A stretch of DNA of 64,000 nt from NCBI RefSeq assembly GCF_029626265.1, contig NZ_JARUBN010000001.1, positions 868,001 to 932,000 on the forward strand, in the 5' to 3' direction. The position numbers were made by a program, and so were the translations under genes. The notes under the pieces are model-generated. The model saw only the letters and a list, made by a program, of their open reading frames with translations. It had not been told where the DNA came from and searched no databases. Shown piece after piece: positions 34,186 through 43,196 of the stretch; the stretch's first letter is position 1, and every line of letters starts with the position of its first letter. The stretch is from Micromonospora sp. WMMD1102. Lineage in GTDB: Bacteria; Actinomycetota; Actinomycetes; Mycobacteriales; Micromonosporaceae.

Positions 34186-35525
34186 GCACGATCTCCGTAG
34201 TGGGCTGCGGCTACCTCGGTGTCACGCACGCGGCCGGCATGGCGGAGTTGGGCCACCGGGTCATCGGCGTCGACGTCGACGCGGCCAAGATCGCCACGCT
34301 GGCCGGCGGGCGGTCGCCGTTCTTCGAGCCCGGTCTGGACGAGTTGATCGCCCGGCACCTGGCGAACGGGCGGCTGCGGTTCACCACGTCGTACGAGGAG
34401 GCGGCCACCGCCGACGTGCACTTCATCTGCGTCGGCACGCCGCAGCTCGGTGACGGTACCGCCGCCGACATGCGCTACCTGGACGCCGTGGTGGAGACGC
34501 TGGCGCCGTACCTGGTGAAGGAGTGCCTGGTCGTCGGCAAGTCCACGGTCCCGGCCGGCACCGCGGCCCGGATCACCTCGATGCTGCGCGTCCTGGCCCC
34601 GGCCGGCGAGAGCATCTCGGTGGCCTGGAATCCGGAGTTCCTCTGCGAGGGCAAGGCGGTGTCGGACACGCTGCACCCGGACCGGCTGGTGCTCGGGGTG
34701 CCGGACGAGCAGGCCGAGAAGGTGTTGCGCGAGGTGTACGCCCCGATCATCGACGCCGGGGTGCCGGTGGTGGTGGCCGACCTGCCCACCGCCGAGGTGA
34801 TCAAGACGGCCGCGAACTCGTTCACGGCCACCAAGATCTCGTTCATCAACGCGATCGCCGAGTTCTGCGAGGCGAGCGGTGCCGACGTGACGGTCGTCTC
34901 CGACGCGCTCGGCTACGACGCCCGGATCGGCCGCCAGTTCCTCAACTCCGGGCTCGGCTTCGGCGGCGGCTGCCTGCCGAAGGACATCCGGGCGTTCCAG
35001 GCCCGCGCGCACGAGCTGGGTGTGGGCCAGTCGCTGGCCTTCCTGGCCGAGGTCGACGCGGTGAACCTGCGCTGCCGGGAGCGGGTGGTGGAGTACCTCC
35101 GCAAGCAGTGCGGCGGGGCGTTCACCGGCCGCCGGATAGCGGTACTCGGTGCCGCCTTCAAGGGCGGCACGGACGACGTCCGGGACTCGCCCGCGCTGTA
35201 CGTCGCGAACCTGATCAGCCAGCAGGAGGGCGAGGTCGCGGTCTACGACCCGCAGGCGATCGAGAACGCCCGGCGGGCCTTCCCGAACCTGGTGTACGAG
35301 CGCGGCGTGCTGGAGGCGGCGAACGGTGCCGACGCGGTGGCGGTGCTCACCGACTGGCCGGAGTTCGGCACCGTCGACCCGGACGTGCTCGGCGAGGTGG
35401 TCCGGAGCCGGAACATCGTGGACGCCCGGCACGCGCTCGACCCGGCGCGGTGGCTCCGCGCGGGGTGGAACTACATCGCTCCCGGCCGCCCCGCGCTGCA
35501 ACCGGCGCTTGTCGGCACCGTGTGA
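34182..35525 (+). CDS. UDP-glucose 6-dehydrogenase
   Basis: The 447-residue NAD enzyme has ISVVGCGYLGVTHAAGMAELG, the VGTPQ and WNPEFLCEGKAV segments, and catalytic Cys264 in GLGFGGGCLPKD. This is the UGDH signature, distinct from the GVGGHCIPVDP type at 45,876. It oxidises UDP-glucose to UDP-glucuronate, the substrate of the upstream decarboxylase. The ATG at 34,182 forms ATGA with the UXS stop. A hairpin lies about 90 bp downstream. Confidence 0.95.
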
Positions 35526-36155
35526 GGCAGCGCGGTCCGCTGCCCGAGGCGTACCCCGGAGCACGCCCCGGGGTCGTGACAGCCGTAACCCCCCGGTGCC
35601 CCCGCCGGTGGTCGAGGCGCCCCTGTAGCAGCTCCGGCTGCGGCGGGGGCGCCTCGTCCGCGTGGCCGTGCGGGCGGTGTCCCGACACCGGTGTCCAGCC
35701 GTCGACCGCCGACGTTGTTTGAATCAGTGCAGTTCAATGGCCATCGGGATGGGCAATGGGGCGCGCCTGGCCGTCCTCAATGGACCACTGTCGTTGTCGC
35801 GCCCTTGACACGGTGGATAAGGTGTAGGCAGCCCAGAGAAACTCGATCAACGGAAGAGAGCATCTGAGGCGACACACGGGGATCCATCGGTGGTCAAGCA
35901 GGCGCTCTACAAACGCGCCCTGACCTGCCCGGTGCGCCATTTCCTCGTGCGTCGGTTCGGTGCCTGGCCCGACGACGTACGCAAATCGAGGCGCTGCCGA
36001 TGTCATCCTGTCGAAATCGTCCTTGACCAGCGAGAACGGGGTGGCGGCGGGTCAGCGACGTGGTCACCACAATGGCCAGCACCTGACGCCGTGGGTCAAA
36101 CCGTGTCGTGAATCGGGTAATCACGGTTCCAGATGAGAGGGGGCTCGGGAATACC
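35526..36155. other. Intergenic region with terminator and promoter of the oxoamine-synthase operon
   Basis: There is no supported gene here; a 90-codon antisense frame (35,734-36,006) lacks features. It contains the hairpin at 35,614-35,655 and a consensus -35 hexamer TTGACA at 35,805 without a well-spaced -10. The DNA from 35,700 to 36,110 is less GC-rich than its surroundings. Confidence 0.55.
35614..35655 (+). terminator. Hairpin after the UXS-UGDH operon
   Basis: Arms GAGGCGCCCC (35,614-35,623) and GGGGCGCCTC (35,646-35,655) pair perfectly. The interior GCAG/CTGC segment extends the stem with mismatches. Confidence 0.7.
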
Positions 36156-37385
36156 GTGGTGAGAACGGACATCTTTGAGCGATGCCGATCCTATGCAGAA
36201 GCGCGGGTGGCGCAGGCGGCAGGAATTTACCCATACTTTACCGTCTTCGAGGGCTCGGATACCACGGTTGCCCGGACGTCGGCCGGTGACGTGCTGATGT
36301 GTGGCTCCAACAACTACCTCGGACTGACCTCCGATCCACGGGTGACCGCCGCCGCGCAGGCGGCCATCGAGGAGTACGGCTCGTCGCGTACCGGTTCACG
36401 ACTGCTCAACGGCAACACCCCGCTGCACGAGGAACTGGAGCGGGAGTTGGCCGACTTCGTCGGCATGCCGGCCGCGCTGGTCTTCCCGACCGGCTACCAG
36501 GCGAACCTCGGGGCGATCGCGGCACTGCTCTCCCGGCACGACGTCGTCATCATCGACCGCGAGGCGCACGCCTCGGTCTACGACGGTTGCGGCCTCAGCG
36601 CGGCAAAGGTGCGCCGGTTCGCCCACAACGACATGGCCGACCTGGAGCGGCGGCTGGCCGCCTGCCCGCCCGACGCCGGCCGGCTGGTCGTGGTCGACGG
36701 GGTGTACTCGATGGCCGGCGACCTCTGCCCACTGCCCGAGACGGTGCGGCTCTGCCAGAAGTACGGCGCCCGCCTGCTCGTCGACGACGCACACGGCCTC
36801 GGCGTACTGGCCGACGGCCGGGGCACCGCCGCGCACTTCGGCGTGACGGAGCAGGTCGACCTGGTCACCGTGACCTTCAGCAAGTCGCTGGCGTCGATCG
36901 GGGGAGCGGTGCTCGGCCCGGTGGACGTGATCGAGTACCTGCGGCACCACGCGCGCAGTCTGATCTTCAGCGCCGCCGCCCCGCCGGCCAGCCTGGCCGC
37001 CGCCCAGGCCGCCCTGCGCATCCTGCGGGCCGAGCCGTGGCGGTGCCGGCAGGCGCTGGAGAACGCGTCCTACGTGCACCGTGAGCTGGCCGCCCTGGGC
37101 TACGAGCCGCTGCCGAGCGAGACGCCGATCGTCTGCGTACCCATCGACGGGGTCGTCCCGACCGTCTTCACCTGGCGGGGCCTGCTGGACCGGGGCGTCT
37201 ACGTGAACGCGGTGATTCCTCCGGCGGCGTCGCCCCGGGTCCGGGCCAGCTTCACCGCGACACACACCCCGGAGCAGCTCAAGCGGGCCGTCGCCGCGTT
37301 CGCCGAGGTCCGCGAGCTGACGCCGCCGGACTGGTCGCTGGCGGACCTGTCGCTCGCGGAGCACGTCGGGCAGGGCGTCCGGTGA
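36156..37385 (+). CDS. PLP-dependent alpha-oxoamine synthase (KBL/AONS/serine palmitoyltransferase family)
   Basis: The protein has about 409 residues. It shows the family pattern: GIYPYFTVFEGSD near the start, SNNYLGLTSDPRV, RLLNGNTPLHEELERELADF, the PLP-contact DDAHGLG and the Schiff-base Lys243 in VTFSKSLASIGG. Such enzymes condense an amino acid with an acyl thioester with loss of CO2. The GTG pair at 36,156/36,159 gives a normal N-terminus (TDIFERCRSYAEARV); a GTG at 36,108 would add 16 atypical residues. It heads an operon with membrane, kinase and reductase genes, so a lipid-like or sphingoid-like amino ketone is one possible product. This is not an aminotransferase. Confidence 0.88.
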   Translation: MVRTDIFERCRSYAEARVAQAAGIYPYFTVFEGSDTTVARTSAGDVLMCGSNNYLGLTSDPRVTAAAQAAIEEYGSSRTGSRLLNGNTPLHEELERELADFVGMPAALVFPTGYQANLGAIAALLSRHDVVIIDREAHASVYDGCGLSAAKVRRFAHNDMADLERRLAACPPDAGRLVVVDGVYSMAGDLCPLPETVRLCQKYGARLLVDDAHGLGVLADGRGTAAHFGVTEQVDLVTVTFSKSLASIGGAVLGPVDVIEYLRHHARSLIFSAAAPPASLAAAQAALRILRAEPWRCRQALENASYVHRELAALGYEPLPSETPIVCVPIDGVVPTVFTWRGLLDRGVYVNAVIPPAASPRVRASFTATHTPEQLKRAVAAFAEVRELTPPDWSLADLSLAEHVGQGVR

Positions 37386-37479
37386 GCGTGCCGGGGACCG
37401 GGTGCCCGACCCCGGCGACGGACCATCCGCGCTACCCGACCAGGCACGGCGGTGTGCCAGCCACGCTAACGGAGGCCAG

Positions 37480-38463
37480 ATGAGCGTCACCCAGATCCAG
37501 CCCGAGATCCGGCCGCGTGACCGAGCGGTCGCGTGGGCCAGGATGTGGCGGTTCCACTTCGTACCCCTGTCGCTCTCGGCCGGGCTGGTCGGCATGACGG
37601 CGCCGTCGGCCGGGGCCACCACCACCACCGTGGTGATCGGGCTGCTCTTCTGCATCTTCGGCTACGGCGTGGGTGTGGTGATCAACGACTGGTTCGACCG
37701 CAAGGCCGACGCCGTCAACGCGCCGGACCGGCCGTTCGTCGCCGGGCTGATCAACCCGCACGTCGGGCTCGGCCTGACGCTGCTGCTCTCCGGGTCCCTC
37801 CTGGTGGTGGCCGTCGTCGTCGCGCCGGCACTGGCGATCTGGAGTGCCATCGCGATCGCCGGGCACCTGGTCTACACCTGGACCAAGGGCATCCCGATGG
37901 CCGGCAACCTGGCCAACGGCGTCGACATGGCGCTGTTCACCGTGCTCGGCGCGGTGGCCGTCCGGCCGGACGCCGGCTGGCTCGACATCCCGGCGACGAC
38001 CTGGTATCAGACGGCGCTGGTCGCGGTGGTGCTGGCCGGCTTCTGCCTGGTCGGCTACTTCAAGGACATCGACGGGGACCGGATCGCCGGCTACCGCACC
38101 CTGCCGGTGGCGGTCGGCACCCGGGTCGCCGGCCGGGTCGCGGTGGTCTTCCCGGTGGTGGCCGTGCTCGGCGCGTTGGCCGCCGTGCTGGCGAACGCGG
38201 ACCGGGGCGGCTATCCGGTGGCGGCCTCCCTGCTGCTGCTCGCCGCTGCAACCCTGGCCTTCGCCCGCAGCCTGACCTCGGTCCTCCGGGCACCCGAGGA
38301 GCGGGCGTACGAGGCGCTGCTCTGGTTCACCCGGGCGACCACGCTCTTCACCCTCTCCCTCGGCGCCCTGCACAGGCCGACGTTCTTCCTGGTCGCAGCC
38401 GTGCCGATGATGCTCTACCTGGAGCTGACGCTGCGCGCGACGACCTCCTCCCGGCAGGCCTGA
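37480..38463 (+). CDS. UbiA-family membrane prenyltransferase
   Basis: The 327-residue protein has about eight or nine hydrophobic spans and both Asp-rich motifs of the UbiA superfamily: NDWFDRKADAVNAPDRP near residue 75 and YFKDIDGDRIAGYRTLPV near residue 190. These bind the Mg-diphosphate of a prenyl donor. GGAGG precedes the ATG by four bases. Family members prenylate aromatic rings, glycerol phosphates or sugars in the membrane. The acceptor is unknown; neighbouring lipid-kinase-like and oxoamine-synthase genes point to a lipid-like molecule. Confidence 0.9.
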   Translation: MSVTQIQPEIRPRDRAVAWARMWRFHFVPLSLSAGLVGMTAPSAGATTTTVVIGLLFCIFGYGVGVVINDWFDRKADAVNAPDRPFVAGLINPHVGLGLTLLLSGSLLVVAVVVAPALAIWSAIAIAGHLVYTWTKGIPMAGNLANGVDMALFTVLGAVAVRPDAGWLDIPATTWYQTALVAVVLAGFCLVGYFKDIDGDRIAGYRTLPVAVGTRVAGRVAVVFPVVAVLGALAAVLANADRGGYPVAASLLLLAAATLAFARSLTSVLRAPEERAYEALLWFTRATTLFTLSLGALHRPTFFLVAAVPMMLYLELTLRATTSSRQA

Positions 38464-38466
38464 GGC

Positions 38467-39516
38467 GTGACCTCCGTCGACTGGGCCCGGCTCTACCTGG
38501 ACGCCGCCGAGGGCAGCCTGATCACCGCCATGCGCGAGGGGATGACCCGGTCCCCGCGCCAGCTCAACGCCGCCTTCGAGGCCGACGCCGAACTGCTCGA
38601 CCTCGGCCCCGCCGGGCTGCTGGCGGTGACCGTCGACACGCTGAACGGCGGAGCCGAGCTGGCCACCGCGCCCACCCCGTACGCCAAGGGCTGGCTGACC
38701 ACCACGGTCAGCGTGAGTGACCTCGCGGCCGTCGCCGCCGACCCGGTGGCCGTGCTGATCTCCTGCTCGCTGCCCCGGGACGGCTGGACCAACGACCAGG
38801 CCCGCGAGTTCGGGCGCGGCGCGTCCGACGCCGCCGAGCGGTACGGCTGCCACATCGTCGGCGGCGACACCAACTGGGCGGCGGAGGAGAGCTTCACCTC
38901 CTGCGCGATCGGCACGCTGCAACGTGGCCGGTTCCTCAGCCGGGTGGGTGCCCGGGCCGGTGACGCGCTCTACGTGACGGGCCCGGTCGGCGCCGGCAAC
39001 TCCGCCGGGTTCCGCCAGCTCGCCCTCGGCTCCGTCGGTGACGAGGAGCCGTGGCTGCCCGAGGCGCGGGTGGTCGCCGCCGAGGTGCTCCGCGGGTACG
39101 CCCGGGCGTGCATCGACACCAGCGACGGGCTGTTGAACGCGGCGGTCGGCCTCGCCGAGATCAACGGGCTGGGGGTCGAGGTCGGGCTGCACGCCGAGGC
39201 GTACGATCCGGCGACGATGGCGCTGGCCGACTCCTTCGGACTGCCCCGCTGGCTGATGGCGGCCGGGGAGTGGGGCGAGTTCGAGCTGCTGTACGCGGTC
39301 GCCGCCGCCGACGGCGAGCGCAGCGCGCGGGCGCTGGCCGAACAGGGCCTGACCGCGATCCGGGTCGGCCAACTGACCGCCGGCCCGGAGCTGCTGCTCG
39401 CCGACGAGTCCGGCACCCGCCGGGACCTGCGGGAACTGCTGCCGCGGGTCCGGGCCATCGACCCCTCCGGGGGACTCCTCACCGACCTGCTCGACCTGCT
39501 GTCGAAAGGGGTGTGA
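38467..39516 (+). CDS. ThiL/PurM-superfamily ATP-dependent kinase-like protein
   Basis: The 349-residue protein has the fold pattern of thiamine-monophosphate kinase/AIR-synthase relatives: LLAVTVDTLN, TTTVSVSDLAAVAADPVAV, HIVGGDTNWA, GARAGDALYVTGPVG and the C-terminal half beginning CIDTSDGLLNA. The Asp-rich motifs that bind Mg-ATP are kept. It is unlikely to serve thiamine synthesis, because no thi genes are present and it is coupled in an operon with UbiA and an SDR; a substrate-specific kinase or ATP-dependent dehydratase is possible. GTG start four bases after the UbiA stop. Confidence 0.8.
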   Translation: MTSVDWARLYLDAAEGSLITAMREGMTRSPRQLNAAFEADAELLDLGPAGLLAVTVDTLNGGAELATAPTPYAKGWLTTTVSVSDLAAVAADPVAVLISCSLPRDGWTNDQAREFGRGASDAAERYGCHIVGGDTNWAAEESFTSCAIGTLQRGRFLSRVGARAGDALYVTGPVGAGNSAGFRQLALGSVGDEEPWLPEARVVAAEVLRGYARACIDTSDGLLNAAVGLAEINGLGVEVGLHAEAYDPATMALADSFGLPRWLMAAGEWGEFELLYAVAAADGERSARALAEQGLTAIRVGQLTAGPELLLADESGTRRDLRELLPRVRAIDPSGGLLTDLLDLLSKGV

Positions 39517-40517
39517 TGGCGCGGGGCGTGGCGCTGGTGACCGGGGTCACCGGCTGCGTCGGCCGGGCGGTCGCCGCCGCACTGCGGGAGCAGGGCTGGC
39601 CGGTACGCGGGCTGGTCCGCACGCCCTCGCCGGAAGCCGCCGGATACACCGAACATCTCGGTGACCTGACCGACCCGGCGTCGCTGCGCGGCGCCTGCGA
39701 GGGTGTCGAGCTGGTGGTGCACGCGGCAGCCGACCTGAGCGACTGGCGGCCCGGACGCCGGATCTGGCAGGTGAACCGGGACGGCACCCGGGCGGTGCTG
39801 GACGAGGCGCTGCGCTGCGGCGTGCGCCGCTTCGTCTACCTGAGCACCGTCGACGTCTTCGGCTTCGACGCCCGCGACGTCATCGACGAGACGTCGCCGA
39901 AGCGGGTGCCGCCGTACGCGTACTCCCGGTCGAAGCTGGCCGGCGAGGAGATCGCCTGGTCGTATCAGCCGCGCGGGCTGGAGGTCACCGTCGTCTACCC
40001 GACCTGGATCTTCGGGCCGGGCGACCGGCACTTCGTGCCGGAACTGGTGCGCGGGCTGCGCGACGGCAAGCTGGTGCAGATCGACCGGGGTGCCGCCCCG
40101 ATCGAACTCACCTTCAGCGAGAACCTGGCCGACGCGATCGTGCTGGCCGGCACCAGGCCCGAAGCGGCCGGCGGGCGGTTCATCGTCGGGGACTCGTACG
40201 GCCTCACCGTGGGGCAGCTCTTCGACCGGCTCGCCGAGCGGGTCGGGGCGGTGCCGCCGGCCCGCTCGGTCCCGATGCGAGGTGCGCTGACGGTGGCGGC
40301 GCTCTCCGAGCTGGCCGGGCTGGCCGGGATCGGCACCAGCTCCGGGCGGCCGATGCTCACCCGATACGCGGTGCGGTCCGTGGCCGGCGGGATGCGCTAC
40401 CAGCTCGACCGGATCAGGTCGATCGGCTACACGCCCCGGGTGGACCTGGCGGAGGCGCTGCGCCGCACCCTCGCCGGGCTGGGGCGGGAACCGGAGGGGG
40501 CGCATGGCCGCGGATGA
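39516..40517 (+). CDS. NAD-dependent epimerase/3-beta-HSD-like reductase
   Basis: The 333-residue extended SDR has VALVTGVTGCVGRAVAAAL, a catalytic YSRSK (preceded by LSTVDVFGFDA) and a C-terminal substrate domain. It resembles NAD(P)-dependent steroid-dehydrogenase and dihydroflavonol-reductase relatives that reduce ketones or oxidise alcohols of hydrophobic substrates. TGATG overlap with the upstream gene. In this operon it is a candidate for reducing the ketone made by the oxoamine synthase, as 3-ketosphinganine reductase does in sphingolipid synthesis; that analogy is inference. Confidence 0.85.
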   Translation: MARGVALVTGVTGCVGRAVAAALREQGWPVRGLVRTPSPEAAGYTEHLGDLTDPASLRGACEGVELVVHAAADLSDWRPGRRIWQVNRDGTRAVLDEALRCGVRRFVYLSTVDVFGFDARDVIDETSPKRVPPYAYSRSKLAGEEIAWSYQPRGLEVTVVYPTWIFGPGDRHFVPELVRGLRDGKLVQIDRGAAPIELTFSENLADAIVLAGTRPEAAGGRFIVGDSYGLTVGQLFDRLAERVGAVPPARSVPMRGALTVAALSELAGLAGIGTSSGRPMLTRYAVRSVAGGMRYQLDRIRSIGYTPRVDLAEALRRTLAGLGREPEGAHGRG

Positions 40518-41424
40518 CGGCGAACGGGTCGTCTGCATCGTCAACCCGACCTCCGGGGTCCAGCGCCGGCGGCTGATCGAGCAGCGGCTCGCCGTCGAGC
40601 TGCCCGGTGCCGACCGCTGGCAGACCCGGCATCCCGGGCACGCCGTCGAACTCGGCCGGCAGGCCGTCGCGGACGGTTACCGCACGGTGGTCGCGATCGG
40701 CGGGGACGGCACCCTCTCCGACGTCGCCAACGGGATACTCGCGGCCGGCGACGAGAAGGTGCGGCTGGCGTACGTACCCGCCGGCACCTGCAACGACTTC
40801 GTCCGCGGCCTGGACCCGGTCACCGACCTCGGCCAGCTGCTCGACAGTGGCCGCGACCGGGCCACCGACGTCGGCGCGGTGACCTTCACCCGTGCCGACG
40901 GCAGCTCCGGGCACCGCTACTTCCTGGTCAACTGCACAGTCGGGCTGATCAGCACCATCGGGCTGCGGTTCACCGAGAAGACGCCGGTGAACCGGGTGCT
41001 CAAGCGGGTCAACCTGCAACTCGCCGAGGTGGCGTCCGGGGCCCGGACGCTGGCCGGCTGGAAACCGGTCGAGGCGCGGCTGGAGCTGGACGGGGAACCG
41101 TCCCGGCATCCGCTCAGCAACCTCGCGGTCCTCAAGGTGCCGTACTTCGCCGGCGGTCTGACCTTCGGCTCGACGCGGCCGGCCGAGCCCGGGCAGCTGG
41201 ACGCGGTGGCGGTGCTCGGGCTGGGCCGGGCCGGGGTACTCGGCCTGATGTGGCGGGTGTTGCGGGGCAGCGCGGCAGGGCATCCGGCGATCCGGCGCCG
41301 GCAGGTCCGCACCGTCGCGGTCGACGCGGACATCCCGCTGCCGGTGGAGGTGGACGGCGAGATCGTCGGGTACACCCCGGCCACCTTCTCGGTACACCCG
41401 GCGCAGCTCACCACAGTGGTCTGA
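40504..41424 (+). CDS. Diacylglycerol/sphingosine kinase-family lipid kinase
   Basis: The 306-residue protein has VVCIVNPTSGVQRRR at the start, the ATP-binding VVAIGGDGTLSDVANGIL (GGDGT) and YVPAGTCNDFVRGL, with a C-terminal beta-rich domain ending VEVDGEIVGYTPATFSVHP. The family phosphorylates diacylglycerol, sphingosine or related lipid alcohols. It starts 14 bases inside the preceding SDR gene. Its presence strengthens the idea that the 36,156-42,750 operon handles a lipid-like alcohol. Confidence 0.9.
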   Translation: MAADDGERVVCIVNPTSGVQRRRLIEQRLAVELPGADRWQTRHPGHAVELGRQAVADGYRTVVAIGGDGTLSDVANGILAAGDEKVRLAYVPAGTCNDFVRGLDPVTDLGQLLDSGRDRATDVGAVTFTRADGSSGHRYFLVNCTVGLISTIGLRFTEKTPVNRVLKRVNLQLAEVASGARTLAGWKPVEARLELDGEPSRHPLSNLAVLKVPYFAGGLTFGSTRPAEPGQLDAVAVLGLGRAGVLGLMWRVLRGSAAGHPAIRRRQVRTVAVDADIPLPVEVDGEIVGYTPATFSVHPAQLTTVV

Positions 41425-41448
41425 GCGAAGCAGGAGAGGAAGAGTCCC

Positions 41449-42750
41449 GTGCACATCGGCATCGTCTGCCCGGACTACACCGGCCACCTCAGTCCGATGT
41501 CGACGCTGGGCCGCGAGCTGGTCCGGCGGGGGCACCGGGTGACCCTCTTCTCCCTGCCGGACGCCGCGCCGAAGCCGTACGTCGCCGAATTCGAGTTCGT
41601 GCCGCTGGGCGAGCGGGAGTTCCCGGTCGGTGCCCTGGCCCGCTTCTCGGAGGAGATGGGCCGGCTGCGCGGCCTCGCGGCGATCCGCTTCATGGTCCGC
41701 ACGTACGTCCGCGAGGTCGAGGTGCTGCTGCGCGACCTGCCGCCGCTGCTGGAGACCTCCGGGCTGGACGGGCTGTTGGTGGACCAGGTCTACGGGGCGG
41801 CGAACAGCGTCGCCGAGCGGCTCGACCTGCCAGCCGTGACGGTCTGCAACGCGCTGGCCCTGAACACCGAGGAGGGCGTACCGCCCTTCATGACCGCCTG
41901 GCCGTACCATGACTCGGCGGCGGCCCGGCTGCGCAACAGGCTCGGCTACCGGGTGATGGACCGGGTGATCGGGCCGGTGGTGGAGCTGACCAACCGGCGT
42001 CGGGTCGAGTGGGGCCTGCCGAGGGCGCGCGGATTGAACGACGGTGGCTCGAAGCTGGCCCAGATCACCCAGCAGCCGGACTTCTTCGACTTCCCGCGCC
42101 GGGATTTGCCGGACTGCTTCCACTACACCGGGCCGTTCCACGACTCCGGCAGCGGCGAGCCGGCCTCGTTCCCGTGGGAGCTGCTGGACGGCCGCCCGCT
42201 GATCTACGCCTCGATGGGCACCCTGCAGAACCGGGTACCCCGGACCTTCGAGGCGATCGCGGCGGCCTGCGCCGGTCTCGACGCGCAGTTGGTGATCGCC
42301 CTGGGCAGCCGGGAGACGGCACTGCCGACCGGGCTGTCGGGTGATCCGGTGGTCGTCGGGTACGCGCCGCAACTGGAACTGCTCGCCCGGGCATCCCTGG
42401 TGGTCACGCACGCCGGGATCAACACGGCGCTGGAGTCGCTGGCCCACGGCGTACCGATGGTCGCCCTGCCGGTGGCGAACGACCAGCCCGGCGTGGCCGC
42501 CCGGGTCAGGCATCTCGGGGTGGGGGAGTTCGTCCCGGCGCACCGGGCGAACGCGGCGAGGCTGCGCGCCGCGATCGAGAAGGTGCGCGGCAACCCGGCC
42601 TACCGGAGCAGGGCCCTGGAGTACCAGCGTCGGATCGCGGAACTGGACGGCACCGGGCGGGCCGCCGACATCGTCGAGACGGCACTTCGGACGCGTCGAC
42701 CGGTACGCCGGGGCGAGGCGTCCACGGTCGCCGACGGTGGCCCCCGGTGA
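41449..42750 (+). CDS. GT1 (UGT/MGT-type) glycosyltransferase
   Basis: The 433-residue GT-B enzyme begins MHIGIVCPDYTGHLSPMSTLGRELVRRGHRVTL, with the acceptor-side His in the GHLSP segment. It has the donor-binding C-domain motif VVTHAGINTALESLAHGVPMVALPVANDQPGVAARV. It resembles macrolide and carotenoid (zeaxanthin) glucosyltransferases, which glycosylate hydrophobic acceptors. GTG start with CAGGAGAGGAAGAG upstream. It is the last gene of the oxoamine-synthase operon and presumably sugar-decorates its lipid-like product. Confidence 0.93.
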   Translation: MHIGIVCPDYTGHLSPMSTLGRELVRRGHRVTLFSLPDAAPKPYVAEFEFVPLGEREFPVGALARFSEEMGRLRGLAAIRFMVRTYVREVEVLLRDLPPLLETSGLDGLLVDQVYGAANSVAERLDLPAVTVCNALALNTEEGVPPFMTAWPYHDSAAARLRNRLGYRVMDRVIGPVVELTNRRRVEWGLPRARGLNDGGSKLAQITQQPDFFDFPRRDLPDCFHYTGPFHDSGSGEPASFPWELLDGRPLIYASMGTLQNRVPRTFEAIAAACAGLDAQLVIALGSRETALPTGLSGDPVVVGYAPQLELLARASLVVTHAGINTALESLAHGVPMVALPVANDQPGVAARVRHLGVGEFVPAHRANAARLRAAIEKVRGNPAYRSRALEYQRRIAELDGTGRAADIVETALRTRRPVRRGEASTVADGGPR

Positions 42751-42779
42751 CCGGGCAGCCGACGTCGAGCTAGCGGAGC

Positions 42780-42788
42780 GTGAGTAGC
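42780..42788 (+). promoter_or_regulatory. Single GTGAGTAGC heptamer site
   Basis: This matches the core of the cluster-wide repeat, 30 bases after the GT1 stop and 417 bases before the MFS start. No partner at 22-23 bp is evident, so this copy alone is weak evidence. Confidence 0.3.
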
Positions 42789-43101
42789 CGCCGCTGACGG
42801 ACACCCGCCCACCCTCAGACGGGCGGCTTCCGTCGTATCGTATATAGCCGGTAGCAAACAGCCGTCAACGGTCGTGCGCGCTCTGTGGCGGCGACCGAGC
42901 CTGCGCGCGTTCCCGCCGGTCGACACGCGCGGTGTCGACGTGGTGGTCCGGCCGATATCCCAGCTCTGAGCAGTTAAGACTCCGCGCTGTCCAGGGTCGG
43001 AGCCGGTCTGTCGGGTGTCGATCGGTGACATCGGGCGGCACATGACCTAAGCTACCATCAAACGTCAGTTAGCCGGTTGCACCACCTGACGCGCGCAGCG
43101 A

Positions 43102-43132
43102 TTGAGTAGCGCCGTCGAGATGGTCGAGTATC
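43102..43132 (+). promoter_or_regulatory. GAGTAGC/GAGTATC heptamer pair upstream of the MFS exporter
   Basis: TTGAGTAGC at 43,102 and TCGAGTATC at 43,124 are exactly 22 bp apart, 95 and 73 bases before the exporter ATG. Spacing and orientation match the pair ahead of the core operon. Confidence 0.5.
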
Positions 43133-43196
43133 GATTCGCTACCGACTGGGTGACGGTCGGTTGCTACACATTGTCCAGGACTGGAGGAGGTAGCTC

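Larger units (their letters stand above)
42751..43196. other. Intergenic region with heptamer sites upstream of the MFS gene
   Basis: I see no gene here. Heptamer copies occur at 42,780 (GTGAGTAGC) and at 43,102/43,124, described separately. The centre (about 42,835-42,860) is relatively AT-rich. The MFS ribosome site is GGAGGAGG, six bases before the ATG. Confidence 0.6.

Noticed and set aside
35734..36006. 90-codon antisense frame
   Set aside because: No family motif and a weak start context; it lies in a promoter-like region and is treated as noncoding.
36156..37385. The missing AmCP-pathway aminotransferase
   Set aside because: The sequence matches alpha-oxoamine synthases (HNDMADLE, FSKSLASIGG), not class III aminotransferases, and it sits in a different operon.
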